A DNA stretch of 64,000 bases from Actinomadura livida (GCF_014648675.1 NZ_BMRO01000018.1:37188-101187); one strand, 5' to 3'; numbered from the stretch's first letter, positions 17,542 to 29,228 are shown. Numbers and translations are program-made. Notes: generated from the sequence alone by a model not told the origin.

Positions 17542-18342
17542 CTAGAGGACGTGCTGGGCGAAGCGCGACAGGGTGAGTTCCAGGGCGGACGGGCCGGGCA
17601 TCGCCCACAGCTCCTCGTTGAAGATCTCCACCTCGATCGGGCCGGTGTAGCCGGCGGCGTCCACGGCCGCGCGGAAGCGGCGCAGGTCGATCCGGCCGTC
17701 GCCGAGCATGCCGCGCCCGGTGAGCACGCCCTCGGGGAGCGGGGTCACCCAGTCGGCGACCTGGAACAGCGCGAGGCGGCCCGTGACGCCCGCGCGGGCT
17801 ATGCCCTCCCAGACGTCCGGGTCCCACCACAGGTGGTAGGTGTCGACCACGACCCCGACCTGGGACGGCGGGTGCGGCGCCGCGATGTCCAGGGCCTGGC
17901 GCAGGGTGGACACCACGCAGCGGTCGGAGCAGTACATCGGGTGGAGCGGTTCGATCGCGAGGCGCACGCCGTGCTCGCCGGCGTAGGGGGCGAGTTCGGC
18001 GATCAGCTCGGCGACGCGGGAGCGGGCGCCGTCGAGGTCGCGGGACCCGTCCGGCAGGCCGCCGGCGACCAGGCACAGGACGGGCGCGCCCAGCGCGGCG
18101 GCCTCCTCGATGGCGCGGCGGTTGTCGGCCAGGGCGTCCCGCTCCTGGAAGAAGCCGCCCCGGCACAGGGACGTGACCGCCAGGCCGTGGTCGCGCATGA
18201 GCTTGCCGGTGCGGGCCAGGCCGTGGTCGGCGACCGGCTCCCGCCACAGGCCGACGCCTGTGACCCCTTCGGCCGCGCAGCCGATGGCCAGGTCGGGCAG
18301 GCGCCAGGTGCGGGTCGTCCACTGGTTGAGGCTGAACCTCAT
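17542..18342 (-). CDS. Sugar phosphate isomerase/epimerase (AP endonuclease family 2 fold)
   Basis: A 266-residue TIM-barrel of the xylose isomerase-like / IolE-IolI group. Typical elements are the opening MRFSLNQWTTRTW, the LAIEPLHPMY strand with a metal-ligand Glu, VVVDTYHLWWDPD (Asp/His ligands), and IEVEIFNEELW near the C-terminus. It would isomerise or epimerise a keto-sugar or inositol derivative. ATG 18342 overlaps the TGA of the upstream DUF993 gene by 4 bp, so it is the last gene of the Gfo/Idh-DUF993-isomerase operon. Confidence 0.85.
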   Translation of the reverse strand: MRFSLNQWTTRTWRLPDLAIGCAAEGVTGVGLWREPVADHGLARTGKLMRDHGLAVTSLCRGGFFQERDALADNRRAIEEAAALGAPVLCLVAGGLPDGSRDLDGARSRVAELIAELAPYAGEHGVRLAIEPLHPMYCSDRCVVSTLRQALDIAAPHPPSQVGVVVDTYHLWWDPDVWEGIARAGVTGRLALFQVADWVTPLPEGVLTGRGMLGDGRIDLRRFRAAVDAAGYTGPIEVEIFNEELWAMPGPSALELTLSRFAQHVL

Positions 18343-19475
18343 CGGGCGGCTCCTTGGACGGTCAGCCAGGCGCGCATCCGGTGCGCGGCGAGGCCGGGGT
18401 CGGGGAAGAGACCGGCCGCGTCGGCGAGCCGGAAGAGACGCGCCATGTGCGGGACGGAGCGCGCGTTCTCCAGCCCCCCGACCATGCGGAAATGCCGCTG
18501 GTGGCCGGTCAGCCAGGCCAGGAACACCACACCGGTCTTGTAGAAGAAGGTCGGGGACTCGAACAGGTGGCGGGCGAGCGGCACCGTGGGTGCGAATATC
18601 TCCTGGTAGGATGCGGTGTCCCCGGCATCGAGCGCATGCAGGGCCGCCGCGGCGGCGGGTGCGATCGGGTCGAAGACGCCGAGCAGCGCGTCGCTGTGCC
18701 CCGCGGCGTCCCCCAGGATCAGTTCCGGGTAGTGGAAGTCGTCGCCCGTGTAGAGCCGGACACCGGGCGGCAGGCGGCGGCGGAAGGCGATCTCGCGGTC
18801 GGCGTCCAGCAGGGAGATCTTCACCCCGTCGACCCGGGGCGCGTGCTCGGCGATCAGCGCGAGCAGCGCGCCGGCGGCCGCGTCCAGGTCGGGCGAACCC
18901 CAGTAGCCCCGCAGGGCCGGGTCGAACATCGGCCCCAGCCAGTGCAGCACCACGGGGCGGCTGACCTGCGACAGCAGTCGCCCGTAGACGAACGCGTAGT
19001 CGTCCGGGCCCTGCGCGACGGCGGCGAGGTGGCGGCTCGCCATCAGCACCGGGACGGCGCCGGCCGACTCGACCACCGCGAGCTGCTCCTCGTAGGCGGC
19101 GGCGATCTCCTTCGGCGAGGCCGGCCCCGGGGGCAGCTGGTCCGTGCCGGCGCCGCAGACGATCCGGCCACCGACTGAAAGCGCTTCCCGACCGCTCCGC
19201 ATGATGAGCTCCCTGGTCGCCGCCCAGTCGAGGCCCATGCCGCGCTGCGCGGTGTCCATCGCCTCCGCGACGCCCAGCCCGTACGACCAGAGATGGCGGC
19301 GGAACGCGAGCGTCGCGTCCCAGTCGAGCGAGTCGCCGGCCGGGTCGGCCACGACGTGCGCGGCCGCGTAGGCAGCCCGGGACGTGCTCGGCCGGGGCGG
19401 CGGCGGGTAGGTGCGCGGCTCGCCCATCGTGTGCCGGACGACCGAACCGTCCGCCTCCGGAAGCTCGATGATCAT
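18339..19475 (-). CDS. DUF993 protein, dihydrodipicolinate synthase-like aldolase fold
   Basis: A 378-residue protein with the DUF993 signatures LDWDATLAFRRHLWSYGLG and EAMDTAQRGMGLDW. The later VDGVKISLLDADREIAFRR contains a Lys in the strand where DHDPS-type aldolases place the Schiff-base lysine, and YTGDDFHYPELILGD follows. This suggests a class I aldolase or lyase acting on a sugar-acid or keto-sugar, though no reaction is established from sequence. Its start overlaps the TGA of the Gfo/Idh gene (ATGA) and its stop overlaps the isomerase start, so the three genes are translationally coupled. Confidence 0.8.
   Translation of the reverse strand: MIIELPEADGSVVRHTMGEPRTYPPPPRPSTSRAAYAAAHVVADPAGDSLDWDATLAFRRHLWSYGLGVAEAMDTAQRGMGLDWAATRELIMRSGREALSVGGRIVCGAGTDQLPPGPASPKEIAAAYEEQLAVVESAGAVPVLMASRHLAAVAQGPDDYAFVYGRLLSQVSRPVVLHWLGPMFDPALRGYWGSPDLDAAAGALLALIAEHAPRVDGVKISLLDADREIAFRRRLPPGVRLYTGDDFHYPELILGDAAGHSDALLGVFDPIAPAAAAALHALDAGDTASYQEIFAPTVPLARHLFESPTFFYKTGVVFLAWLTGHQRHFRMVGGLENARSVPHMARLFRLADAAGLFPDPGLAAHRMRAWLTVQGAAR
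19177..19188. promoter_or_regulatory. Second LacI-type operator core inside the DUF993 gene
   Basis: GAAAGCGCTTCC closely matches the core GAAAGCGCTTTC of the palindrome at 20752-20769 (one difference). It lies about 1.58 kb away inside the coding region. An auxiliary site for repression by looping or roadblock is plausible; chance cannot be excluded in a GC-rich genome, although the A- and T-tracts make chance less likely. Confidence 0.4.
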
Positions 19476-20623
19476 CGGACCAGCTCCGGGACCTCCAGGC
19501 GGCGGCCCTCGCGCCACGCCCGCAGCCCCAGCTCGGCGAGCTGCACCCCGCGCGCCCCCGCGTAGAAGTCCCACGGGAAGTCGCCCTCGCCGGCCACATG
19601 CCGGAGGAACATCTCCCACTGCGTCTTGAACCCGTTGCCGAACTCGGCGTTGTCGGGGATCTCCTGCCACTGCGCCCGGAAGTCCTCGGTGGCGGGCAGA
19701 TCGGGATTCCACACCGGCTTCGGCGTCATCGCCCGGTGCTGGACGCGGCAGCGCCGCAGCCCCGCGACCGCGGAGCCCTCCGTCCCGTCCACCTGGAACT
19801 CCACCAGCTCGTCGCGGAACACCCGGGTCGCCCACGACGAGTTGATCTGCGCGACGATCCCGCCGTCCAGCTCGAAGATCCCGTACGCGGCGTCGTCGGC
19901 GGTGGCCGCGTACGGCTTGCCGTCCTCGTCGACCCGCTCGGGGATGTGCGTCGCGCCCAGCACCTGGACGGACCGCACCGGCGCGACCACGCCGTCCAGC
20001 ACGTACCGCCAGTGGCAGAACATGTCGAGGATGATCCCGCCGCCGTCCTCCGCCCGGTAGTTCCAGCTCGGGCGCTGCGCCTCCTGCCACCCGCCCTCGA
20101 ACACCCAGTAGCCGAACTCGCCGCGCACGGACAGGACGCGGCCGAAGAACCCGCCGTCCACCAGGCGCTTCAGCTTGAGCAGCCCCGGCAGGAACAGCTT
20201 GTCCTGGACGACGCCGTGCTGCACGCCCGCCTCGTCCGCGAGCCGCGCCAGCGCCAGCGCGCCGTCCAGGTCCTCCGCCAGCGGCTTCTCGGTGTAGACG
20301 TGCTTGCCCGCCGCGACCGCCGCGCGGATCGCGGCGGCCCGCGCGCCGGTCACCTGCGCGTCGAAGTAGACCTCGGTCTCCGGACGCGCGAGCGCCTCGG
20401 CCAGGTCGGTCGTCCAGGCCGTCAGCCCGTGCCGTTCCGCGAGGTCGCGCAGCTTGGCCTCGCTCCGCCCGACGAGCACGGGCTCGGGCCACAGCACGGT
20501 GCCGCCGTCCGTGCGGACCCCGCCCTGCTCCCTGATCGCGAGGATCGAGCGGAGGAGGTGCTGGCGGTACCCCATCCGCCCGGTGACGCCGTTCATCACG
20601 ATCCCGATGGACCTGCGTGCCAT
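19472..20623 (-). CDS. Gfo/Idh/MocA-family NAD(P)-dependent oxidoreductase
   Basis: A 383-residue dehydrogenase starting at ATG 20623 (MARRSIGIVMNGVTGRMGY), with GAAGGAAC upstream. The N-terminal Rossmann domain has GVTGRMG, and the EKPLAEDLDGA motif carries the conserved 'EKP' lysine of the family. The C-terminal domain has the usual sheet with an FGYWVFEG region. Members oxidise or reduce sugars, polyols or inositols at a single carbon. First gene of the operon divergent from the LacI regulator, with which it shares the operator at 20752. Confidence 0.85.
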   Translation of the reverse strand: MARRSIGIVMNGVTGRMGYRQHLLRSILAIREQGGVRTDGGTVLWPEPVLVGRSEAKLRDLAERHGLTAWTTDLAEALARPETEVYFDAQVTGARAAAIRAAVAAGKHVYTEKPLAEDLDGALALARLADEAGVQHGVVQDKLFLPGLLKLKRLVDGGFFGRVLSVRGEFGYWVFEGGWQEAQRPSWNYRAEDGGGIILDMFCHWRYVLDGVVAPVRSVQVLGATHIPERVDEDGKPYAATADDAAYGIFELDGGIVAQINSSWATRVFRDELVEFQVDGTEGSAVAGLRRCRVQHRAMTPKPVWNPDLPATEDFRAQWQEIPDNAEFGNGFKTQWEMFLRHVAGEGDFPWDFYAGARGVQLAELGLRAWREGRRLEVPELVR

Positions 20624-20751
20624 CCCGTTCCTTCCCAACCTGTCGTGTTCCACCTGGTCAGCGCGCCGCGTCGCGCCTCCGGAGGGCTCCGGGCCGCGGC
20701 GTGCCGGGACGGCGGCGCGCGCGTACCCCGCCGGTGCCCGGGAAAGCGCGT

Positions 20752-20769
20752 TCAGAAAGCGCTTTCTGA
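20752..20769. promoter_or_regulatory. LacI-family operator, perfect 18-bp palindrome
   Basis: TCAGAAAGCGCTTTCTGA is a perfect palindrome centred between 20760 and 20761, containing the central CG of LacI/GalR operators. It lies between the divergent Gfo/Idh (start 20623) and LacI (start 20851) genes. A related partial sequence, GGAAAGCGCG, is directly to its left at 20741. Occupancy would repress the operon and probably the regulator's own gene. Confidence 0.8.
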
Positions 20770-20850
20770 TGTACCGTAGGAACCGCCGCCCGCGCGGTCA
20801 AGAGGGTTGTTCAGCCGGACCCGCCGCGCGGCGCGCCGAGGGGGGCGGGG

Positions 20851-21912
20851 ATGACCGAAGCGGCGGAGGAGCACCGGGCCGCCGGCCGGGCCTACGTGAC
20901 GCTGCAGGACGTCGCGCGGGAGGCCGGCGTGTCGCTCGCCACCGCGTCCCGCGTGCTGAACGGCACCTCGCAGGTCCGCGCCGACCTGCGCGAGCGGGTG
21001 CTGGCGGCCGCGTCGCTGCTCAGCTACACCCCGAACGCGCACGCACAGGCGCTGGCCAGCGCGTCCAGCAAGTCCGTCGGGGTGATCTGCCACGACGTCA
21101 GCGACCCCTACTTCGCCGGCGTCGCCCGCGGCGTCATGCGGACCGCCGCCGAGCACGGCATGCTCGTGATGCTCGCCAGCACGTTCCGCGACCCCGCCCG
21201 CGAGGTCGAGTACGTGGCGATGCTGCGCGCGCAGCGGGCCCGCGCGATCCTGCTGATCGGCTCCGGCTTCGAGGACCGCGACTGGGAGCGCTCGATGGCC
21301 GCCGAGCTCGACCCGTACCAGCGCACCGGCGGCCGCGTCGCCGTGCTCAGCCGGCACCGCAGCCTCAAGGTCGACGCCGTCCTGCCGCAGAACCGGGAGG
21401 GCGCCGCCGCCCTCGCCCGCGCCCTGCTCGACCTCGGCCACCGCGACTTCGGCGTGCTGACCGGCCCGCGCGCCCTCACCACCGTGTCCGACCGCCTCGC
21501 CGGCTTCACCGGCGCCCTCGCCGAGGCGGGCGTCGACGTCCCCGCCGAGCACATCGTGGAGGCCGCCTTCACCCGCGACGGCGGCTACGCGGCCGCGACC
21601 GCGCTGCTCGGCCGCGGAACCCGCCCGACCTGCGTGTTCGCGGTCACCGACGTGATGGCGATCGGCGCGCTCGCCGCCTTCCGCGACCACGGCGTCTCCG
21701 TGCCGGACGACGTCTCCCTCGCGGGCTTCGACGACATCCCGATCGTCCGCGACCTGACCCCGCCCCTCACCACCGTCGCGCTCCCGCTCGGCGCGATGGG
21801 CGAGAGCGTGATGGGCCTCGCCCTGCGCGAGCCCTCCGGCGCCCGCCGCAGCCGCATCGAGCGCGTCGACGGCGAGGTCGTGCTGCGCGCCAGCACGGCC
21901 CCGCCCCGCTGA
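20851..21912 (+). CDS. LacI-family transcriptional regulator
   Basis: A 353-residue repressor. The N-terminal helix-turn-helix and hinge read VTLQDVAREAGVSLATASRV followed by LNGTSQVR; the rest is the periplasmic-binding-protein-like effector domain (SVGVICHDVSDPYFAGVARG, then a C-terminal DDVSLAGFDDIPI motif). It is divergent from the sugar oxidoreductase operon, and the perfect palindrome between them fits its DNA-binding class. The inducer is probably a metabolite of that operon. GGGGCGGGG precedes ATG 20851. The first 18 residues are a disordered extension. Confidence 0.9.
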   Translation: MTEAAEEHRAAGRAYVTLQDVAREAGVSLATASRVLNGTSQVRADLRERVLAAASLLSYTPNAHAQALASASSKSVGVICHDVSDPYFAGVARGVMRTAAEHGMLVMLASTFRDPAREVEYVAMLRAQRARAILLIGSGFEDRDWERSMAAELDPYQRTGGRVAVLSRHRSLKVDAVLPQNREGAAALARALLDLGHRDFGVLTGPRALTTVSDRLAGFTGALAEAGVDVPAEHIVEAAFTRDGGYAAATALLGRGTRPTCVFAVTDVMAIGALAAFRDHGVSVPDDVSLAGFDDIPIVRDLTPPLTTVALPLGAMGESVMGLALREPSGARRSRIERVDGEVVLRASTAPPR

Positions 21913-21985
21913 CCCGCGGCGCGCCCGCCGTCCCACCGTCCAGGACGCCGCAGGGCGCGCCGCCTCCCCGTCCCCCGGAACCGAA

Positions 21986-22013
21986 GAACCCGCCCGGAGA
22001 TCCGGACGGGTTC
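21986..22013. terminator. Bidirectional terminator hairpin
   Basis: GAACCCGCCCGG and CCGGACGGGTTC pair over 12 bp (one G-T-type mismatch) with a loop of four bases. It lies between the 3' ends of the LacI gene (plus) and the 42-aa small ORF (minus), so it can end both transcripts. Confidence 0.75.
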
Positions 22014-22038
22014 CCATCTATCGGCCGAGAACGGCCGG

Positions 22039-22167
22039 TCAACGCGCCGCGAGATCGTCTTGCCTGACCTCGGCCTCCACCGGACGCTCGGTGTCCGACT
22101 CCGCCGGGCGCCGCTCGGGCCACTCGACGATCTTGGTGCGGCGGGGGTTCGCCAGAGGGGTGCTCAT
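22039..22167 (-). CDS. Small hypothetical protein, 42 residues
   Basis: ATG 22167 starts a 42-codon frame reading MSTPLANPRRTKIVEWPERR and ending ...EVRQDDLAAR before TGA at 22039. A strong ribosome site, GGAGGACGACGGCG, precedes it, and a terminator hairpin follows 26 bp after the stop. The peptide is highly charged (Arg/Glu/Asp), with one Trp and no Cys, signal peptide or membrane segment. It is divergent from the NADAR gene. I do not recognise a family; a small regulatory or chaperoned protein is possible, and a peptide precursor less so because no maturation enzyme is nearby. Confidence 0.55.
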   Translation of the reverse strand: MSTPLANPRRTKIVEWPERRPAESDTERPVEAEVRQDDLAAR

Positions 22168-22322
22168 CTTCGCCGTCGTCCTCCTGTTCGGGCAGATCGA
22201 AGCAAATGTTCCCGACCACCGGCCCGCTTTCGCAAAATGGTCTAGACCGCGTCGTGCCGCGCCCCTTTCCAGGACGGGATAATTCGGTCGCCGCCGCTTC
22301 CGCCTCCTGGCAGCCTTTCCGT

Positions 22323-22820
22323 ATGGACGTAGCCGAGCTGATCCGCCTCAAGGGCGAGGGTGCGCACCTGGAGTTCCTGTTCTTCTGGCGCCACCAGACC
22401 CCTGGACCCGGCTACCTGAGCCAGTGGTGGCCTTCCGTCTTCACCGTGGACGGTGTGACCTACGCCACGGCGGAGCACTACATGATGGCGGAAAAGGCCC
22501 GCCTTTTCGGCGACGGGGAAACGGCCGCCGCCATCCTCGACGCCCCGCATCCCCGAAGCGCGAAGGATCTCGGCCGCCGCGTCCGGAACTTCGACGAACG
22601 GACGTGGAAAGAGCACCGGCTGGCAATTGTCACGCGGGGCAACGAGGCCAAGTTCGCGCAGCACGAGGACATGCGCGACTACCTCCTCGGCACGCGCGCC
22701 CGGATCCTGGTGGAGGCGAGCCCCCTCGACCGCATCTGGGGCATCGGACTCGCCGCCGACGACCCCCGCGCCGAGGACCCCGCGGCCTGGCGGGGCCAGA
22801 ACCTCCTGGCTTCGCCCTGA
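22323..22820 (+). CDS. NADAR family protein (YbiA-like)
   Basis: A 165-residue protein of the NADAR (DUF1768) superfamily. Diagnostic stretches: EFLFFWRHQ, LSQWWPSVFTVDGVTYATAE followed by HYMMAEKARLFGD, AKDLGRRVRNFDERTW, and the C-terminal DRIWGIGLA. Known family members hydrolyse N-glycosidic bonds in ADP-ribose derivatives or riboflavin-biosynthesis intermediates. Full length compared with the family. ATG 22323 is the start preceding the conserved EFLFF strand. It stands alone, with the divergent 42-aa ORF behind it. Confidence 0.9.
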   Translation: MDVAELIRLKGEGAHLEFLFFWRHQTPGPGYLSQWWPSVFTVDGVTYATAEHYMMAEKARLFGDGETAAAILDAPHPRSAKDLGRRVRNFDERTWKEHRLAIVTRGNEAKFAQHEDMRDYLLGTRARILVEASPLDRIWGIGLAADDPRAEDPAAWRGQNLLASP

Positions 22821-22883
22821 TGGCCGCCCGCGACGCCCTGGCCGCCTGACGAAGGGCCGCCAGGCCGGTCGGCGTTTCCGGGC

Positions 22884-22909
22884 TTGACCTCGACTTTGGT
22901 TGATGTTCC
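22884..22909 (+). promoter_or_regulatory. MerR-type dyad promoter of the NTF2-like gene
   Basis: A TTGACC -35-like box (22884-22889) overlaps a dyad with arms ACCTCGAC and GTTGATGT (22887-22906), followed by a TTCCAC -10-like element at about 19-bp spacing. Elongated spacing with a dyad between the boxes is the MerR-family design. The same sequence, in stronger form, precedes the gene at 60238-61149. Confidence 0.5.
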
Positions 22910-22920
22910 ACGGTGGTCCC

Positions 22921-23373
22921 ATGAGCACTGACATTGCGGCGGACCGCGCGGCGGACGTCCAAGCGATCGAGAACGTCATCCGGACCGTCGAGCACTCCCA
23001 GAACAACGAGCTTCCCGACGACTTCCTCGCGCTGTTCCGGCACGACGCCGTCTGGACGACGGGGGGCGGCAAGCGGCTCTTCGGCCTGGACGAGATAGCC
23101 GCGTTCACCCGCCAGGTCCTCCCAGGCGGGATGCAGGGCATGACCGTCACGTTCGAGCTGGAGCACATCTTGTTCATCCGCCCCGACGTCGCCGCCGTGA
23201 AGGTGCGCCAGGTGTACCGGACGCCGGACGGCCCGGACGTGGGCAGCCCACTGTGGGTCATGGCCAAGGAAGACGGCCAGTGGCTTCTGACCGCCTGCCA
23301 GAACACCGGCGTCCACGACGACGAGCTGGTGACACCGGCGGCGAGCCGCCCCGTCTTCGGTTCCGGTGACTGA
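22921..23373 (+). CDS. SgcJ/EcaC-type NTF2-like protein
   Basis: A 150-residue protein with the NTF2/SnoaL-like alpha-beta cone fold. Typical elements are IENVIRTVEHSQNN, DFLALFRHDAVWTTGGGKRL, and the C-terminal LWVMAKEDGQWLLTACQNT. Family members bind small hydrophobic ligands and some are enzymes; the SgcJ/EcaC label is by similarity only. ATG 22921 follows GGTGG; a longer start at 22900 would run into the dyad promoter and is less likely. The promoter suggests induction together with the quinone-oxidoreductase-like gene at 60.2 kb. Confidence 0.75.
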   Translation: MSTDIAADRAADVQAIENVIRTVEHSQNNELPDDFLALFRHDAVWTTGGGKRLFGLDEIAAFTRQVLPGGMQGMTVTFELEHILFIRPDVAAVKVRQVYRTPDGPDVGSPLWVMAKEDGQWLLTACQNTGVHDDELVTPAASRPVFGSGD

Positions 23374-23456
23374 GCCATGTGAGTGATCATCGGGTTCGCC
23401 CGGACTTACCATGAGCAGGGCTCGTGGTCACGCGTGGGCGGCTGGGGGGACGGGAT

Positions 23457-26400
23457 ATGCGGCGGCGGCAGGGACCGGTCTTCCCCGGGTACCTGATGAT
23501 CCTGCTGGTGGCGCTGCTGGGGCTGGCGTTACAGGTCTCGCCGCAGACGACCCAGGTCGTCCAGGCCTGGGCGCTTCCGGTCATCGTGGTGTGCATGCTC
23601 CTGATCCCGCTCGTCCTGGCGTGGGAGAAGGGGCAGGAGCGGCGGAATCTCGCGCGGCCGGGGTGGAAGGGCGACCGGTCGCCGTATCCGGGGCTGGACG
23701 CGTTCACCGAGGACGACGACGGGGTCTTCTTCGGGCGGGACGGCGAGATCCAGGAGCTGGTCGAGCGGCTGCGGCCCGGGAGCGAGCCGCGGTCGATCGC
23801 GGTGACCGGGCCGTCCGGGGTGGGCAAATCGTCCCTGCTCTACGCGGGGCTGCTGCCGAGGCTGGCGCAGCAGCGGCGGTGGATCGTGCTTCCGTCGATG
23901 ACTCCGGAGAGCGATCCTTTCCGGTGCCTCGCCTACTGCCTTGCCGACGCGCTGGGCGGCGCGGCCGAGGAGATCGCCGAGGAGCTGCGGCGGGAGCCCG
24001 CCGCGCTCCGGCGGCGGGTGGACGAGCTCCGGCGCGGCCGGCGGAACCGGTCCGTGCTGATCGTCGTGGACCAGGCGGAGGAACTGCTGACGCTGACCGA
24101 GGACGATCAGCGGGGCGCCTTCCTCGGAATGCTCCGGGACGGCCTGGACGCCGATCCGAAACTGTGGGTCGTCCTCGTGTTCCGCGCGGAGTTCCTGACG
24201 ACGTTCCTCAGCGGCGGGTCCGCCGACATGTTCCGGCATCCGTTCACGGTGACGGCGCTCGACCGGGCGGCGCTGCGGACGGTGATCCGGGAACCGGCGG
24301 AACGGGCGGGCATCGCGTTCGAGCCGCCCGAACTGGTCGCGCAGATGGCCGAGGACACGGGGGGCGGGACGGCGCTCCCGCTGCTCGCCTACCTGCTGCA
24401 CGAGCTGTACCTGCAGGTCGGGAGGAACGGCACGATCACGCTGGCGGACTACCGCCGGACCGGCGGGGTCGACGGCGCGCTGACGCGGCGGGCCGACCGG
24501 CTGCTGGGTGAGCTGGAGGCGCTGGACCCGGCGCCGCCCGTCCTGCCGACCCTGCTGAAGTTCGTGAAGTTCACCGAGGGGCGGCCGACCCGGCGGCGGG
24601 TGGCGGGCCGGGAGCTGGACGAGGCCGGGCGGCTGGTCGTGGACGCGTTCGTCCGGGAGCGGCTGTGCACCAGCGGCCGGGACGGCGAGGACGCCGTGTT
24701 CGAGGTCTCGCACGAGGCGCTGTTCTCCGCGTGGGCGCCGCTGCGGCAGACGATCGCCCTGCACGCCGAGGTGCTGCGCCGGATCGCCGACCTGGAGCAG
24801 TGGGCCGCCGAGTGGGACCGCTACGGACGCCAGGAGGCGTACCTGCTGCGCGGTGAGCGGCTGGCCGCGGCGCGCAAGTGGGTCGCCGAGGCGGAGGGCC
24901 TCGCCGCCATCGAGCCGCTCGCCCTGGAGTTCGTCGAGATCTCGCACCGCTCCGACGGCGCCGCGATCCGCAGGCTCGCGGACTCGGTCGCGCGGCAGGC
25001 GCTCACCGCGTTCGAGAGCGACCCCGAGCGGAGCCTGCTGCTGGCCTTGGCCGCGTACGAGGACTGCGCGCCGACGCCGCTCGTGAGGCGGGCGCTGTCG
25101 GCCGGGTACGCGGTGGCGCGGTTGCGGGGCGTCCTGCACGGCCACGAGGACCGGGTCTGGTCGGTGGCCTGGTCGCCCGACGGCTCGCGGCTGGCGACCG
25201 CGTCCGCGGACCACTCGGTCCGGGTGTGGGAGGACGGGGCCGAGGTCGCCGTGCTGCGGGGACATGAGGCGATGGTGTCGGCGGTGGCCTGGTCCCCGGA
25301 CGGCTCCCGGCTGGCCTCGGCCTCCGACGACGGCACGGTGCGGATCTGGGACGTGGCGTCCCGCGCCCGGGTCGCGGTGCTGCGCGGGCACGGCGCCATG
25401 GTGTGGTCGGCCGACTGGTCGCCGGACGGCACGCGCGTCGTGTCCGCCTCCCGGGACGGGGACGTCCGGATCTGGAGCGTCGCGGACGGCGCGTCGGAGA
25501 CGCTGCGCGGCCACGAGGGGTGGGTCCGGAACGCGGCCTGGTCGCCCGACGGCTCCCGGATCGCGAGCGCCTCCGACGACCGCACCATCCGGATCTGGGA
25601 CGCGGACACCGGACGTGAACTGGCGGTCCTGCGCGGCCACGAGGACACCGTCCGGATGGTCGCCTGGTCACCGGACAGTGCGCGGCTCGCGGGCGCCTCC
25701 TACGACCGCACGGCCCGGGTGTGGGACGTTTCGACCGGCGAGTCCGCGCTCGTGGCGCGCGGGCACGCCGACCTGGTGTGGTCGGTCGCGTGGTCGCCGG
25801 ACGGCACGCGGCTGGCCACCGCGTCCTACGACCGGACGATTCGGCTCTGGTCGGCGGAGGACGGCACCGAACTGGTCGTGCTGCGCGGGCACGGCGACAA
25901 CGTCCGCGCGGCGGTCTTCTCCCCGGACGGCGCGCGGCTCGCCAGCGGCTCCGACGACCGGACCGTCCGGCTGTGGGACGCCGAGTGCGCCGCCGAGACC
26001 AGCGTGCTGCGCGGCCACACGCGCGCGGTCGCGGCCCTCGACTGGTCCGCCGGCGGTCTGCTGGCGTCCGGGTCCTATGACCGGACGGTGCGCATCTGGG
26101 CCGGCGACGAGCCCGTCGTCCTGCGCGGGCACGCCGACGAGGTGTGGGACGTCGCCTGGTCGCCGGACGGCTCCCGTGTCGGGACCGCGTCGCGGGACCG
26201 GACCGTGCGGATCTGGGACGCCGCGGGCGGCGAGGAGGCGGTGCTGCGCGATCACGGCGACTGGGTACGGGCCGTGGCCTGGTCGCCGGACGGCACGCGG
26301 CTGGCATCGGCCTCCGATGACCGGACGGTCCGCGTTCACCGCACGGACGGTGCGGAGCCCCTCGTCCTGCGCGGGCATGAGGACACCGTGCGAGCGGTCG

Positions 26401-26971
26401 CGTGGTCGCCGGACGGGGAACGGCTCGCCAGCGGGTCCTACGACAGGACCGTCCAGGTCTGGGAGGCCAGGACCGGCATGCGGCTCATGCGGCTGCACGT
26501 CCCCCAGGGCGCCGTCCGGTCCCTGGTTTGGTCACCGGACGGCGGCCGCCTCGCGGCCGTGTCGAACGACCGCGACGTGCAGGTGTGGGACGCCGCGGAG
26601 GGCGTCGAGACCGCGGTGCTGCACGGTCACGACGGCTGGGTCTGGTCGATCGCGTGGTCGCCCGACGGCCGGATGGTCGCGACCGTGTCGGCGGACCGGA
26701 CCGTCCGGCTGTGGGACCCGGCGGCGGGGGAGGAGCTGTGCGTGGCGGCCGTGCATTCCGACGAGGTGTGGGACGTCGCATGGTCGCCGGACGGCACCCG
26801 CATCGCCACCGCCTCCGGGGACCGGACGGTGCGGATCTGGGAGGTCGTGACCGACGGCGCGGCGCTCGTCGCGCGGGCCCGGAGCCGCGTGTTCCGGCGG
26901 CTCACCCCGGACGAGCGCCACGCCCTCATGATCCCCGCCCCGCGCCCGTCAGCGGACGGCGCGCGGAACGC

Positions 26972-26999
<28 letters not shown>
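23457..26999 (+). CDS. Membrane-anchored STAND NTPase with 14 WD40 repeats
   Basis: An 1180-residue protein. Two membrane helices (about 12-28 and 37-56) are followed by a cytosolic nSTAND-type AAA module: GVFFGRDGEIQELVERL, Walker A GPSGVGKS (118-125), Walker B LIVVDQAEEL (201-210). A helical winged region (VFEVSHEALFSAWAPLR) leads to WD40 repeats from about 560 to 1150; I count 14, each with GH...V...AWSPDG...LAS.S.DRTVR.W, enough for two seven-bladed propellers. STAND proteins are signal-triggered switches; the propeller senses and the NTPase oligomerises. Partners are not encoded nearby. GGGGGGA precedes ATG 23457. The 3' end overlaps the convergent geosmin synthase gene by 28 bp. Confidence 0.9.
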
Positions 27000-29119
<2,120 letters not shown>

Positions 29120-29228
29120 CGACGGCCTCTCTGTCGGGTCCGGTCGCAACCTACAGCACTCGCAAAGTTACCGAGGGTGACACATTGCTCTCCCGGTTCT
29201 TTCGCTTTCCTTGGGGTACCGATGGGTC

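Noticed and set aside
16055..18322. A 755-residue continuous frame joining the beta-helix protein with upstream sequence
   Set aside because: Residues before VEPIDLTP are an antisense-type shadow of the isomerase gene; the isomerase has its own frame and start at 18342.
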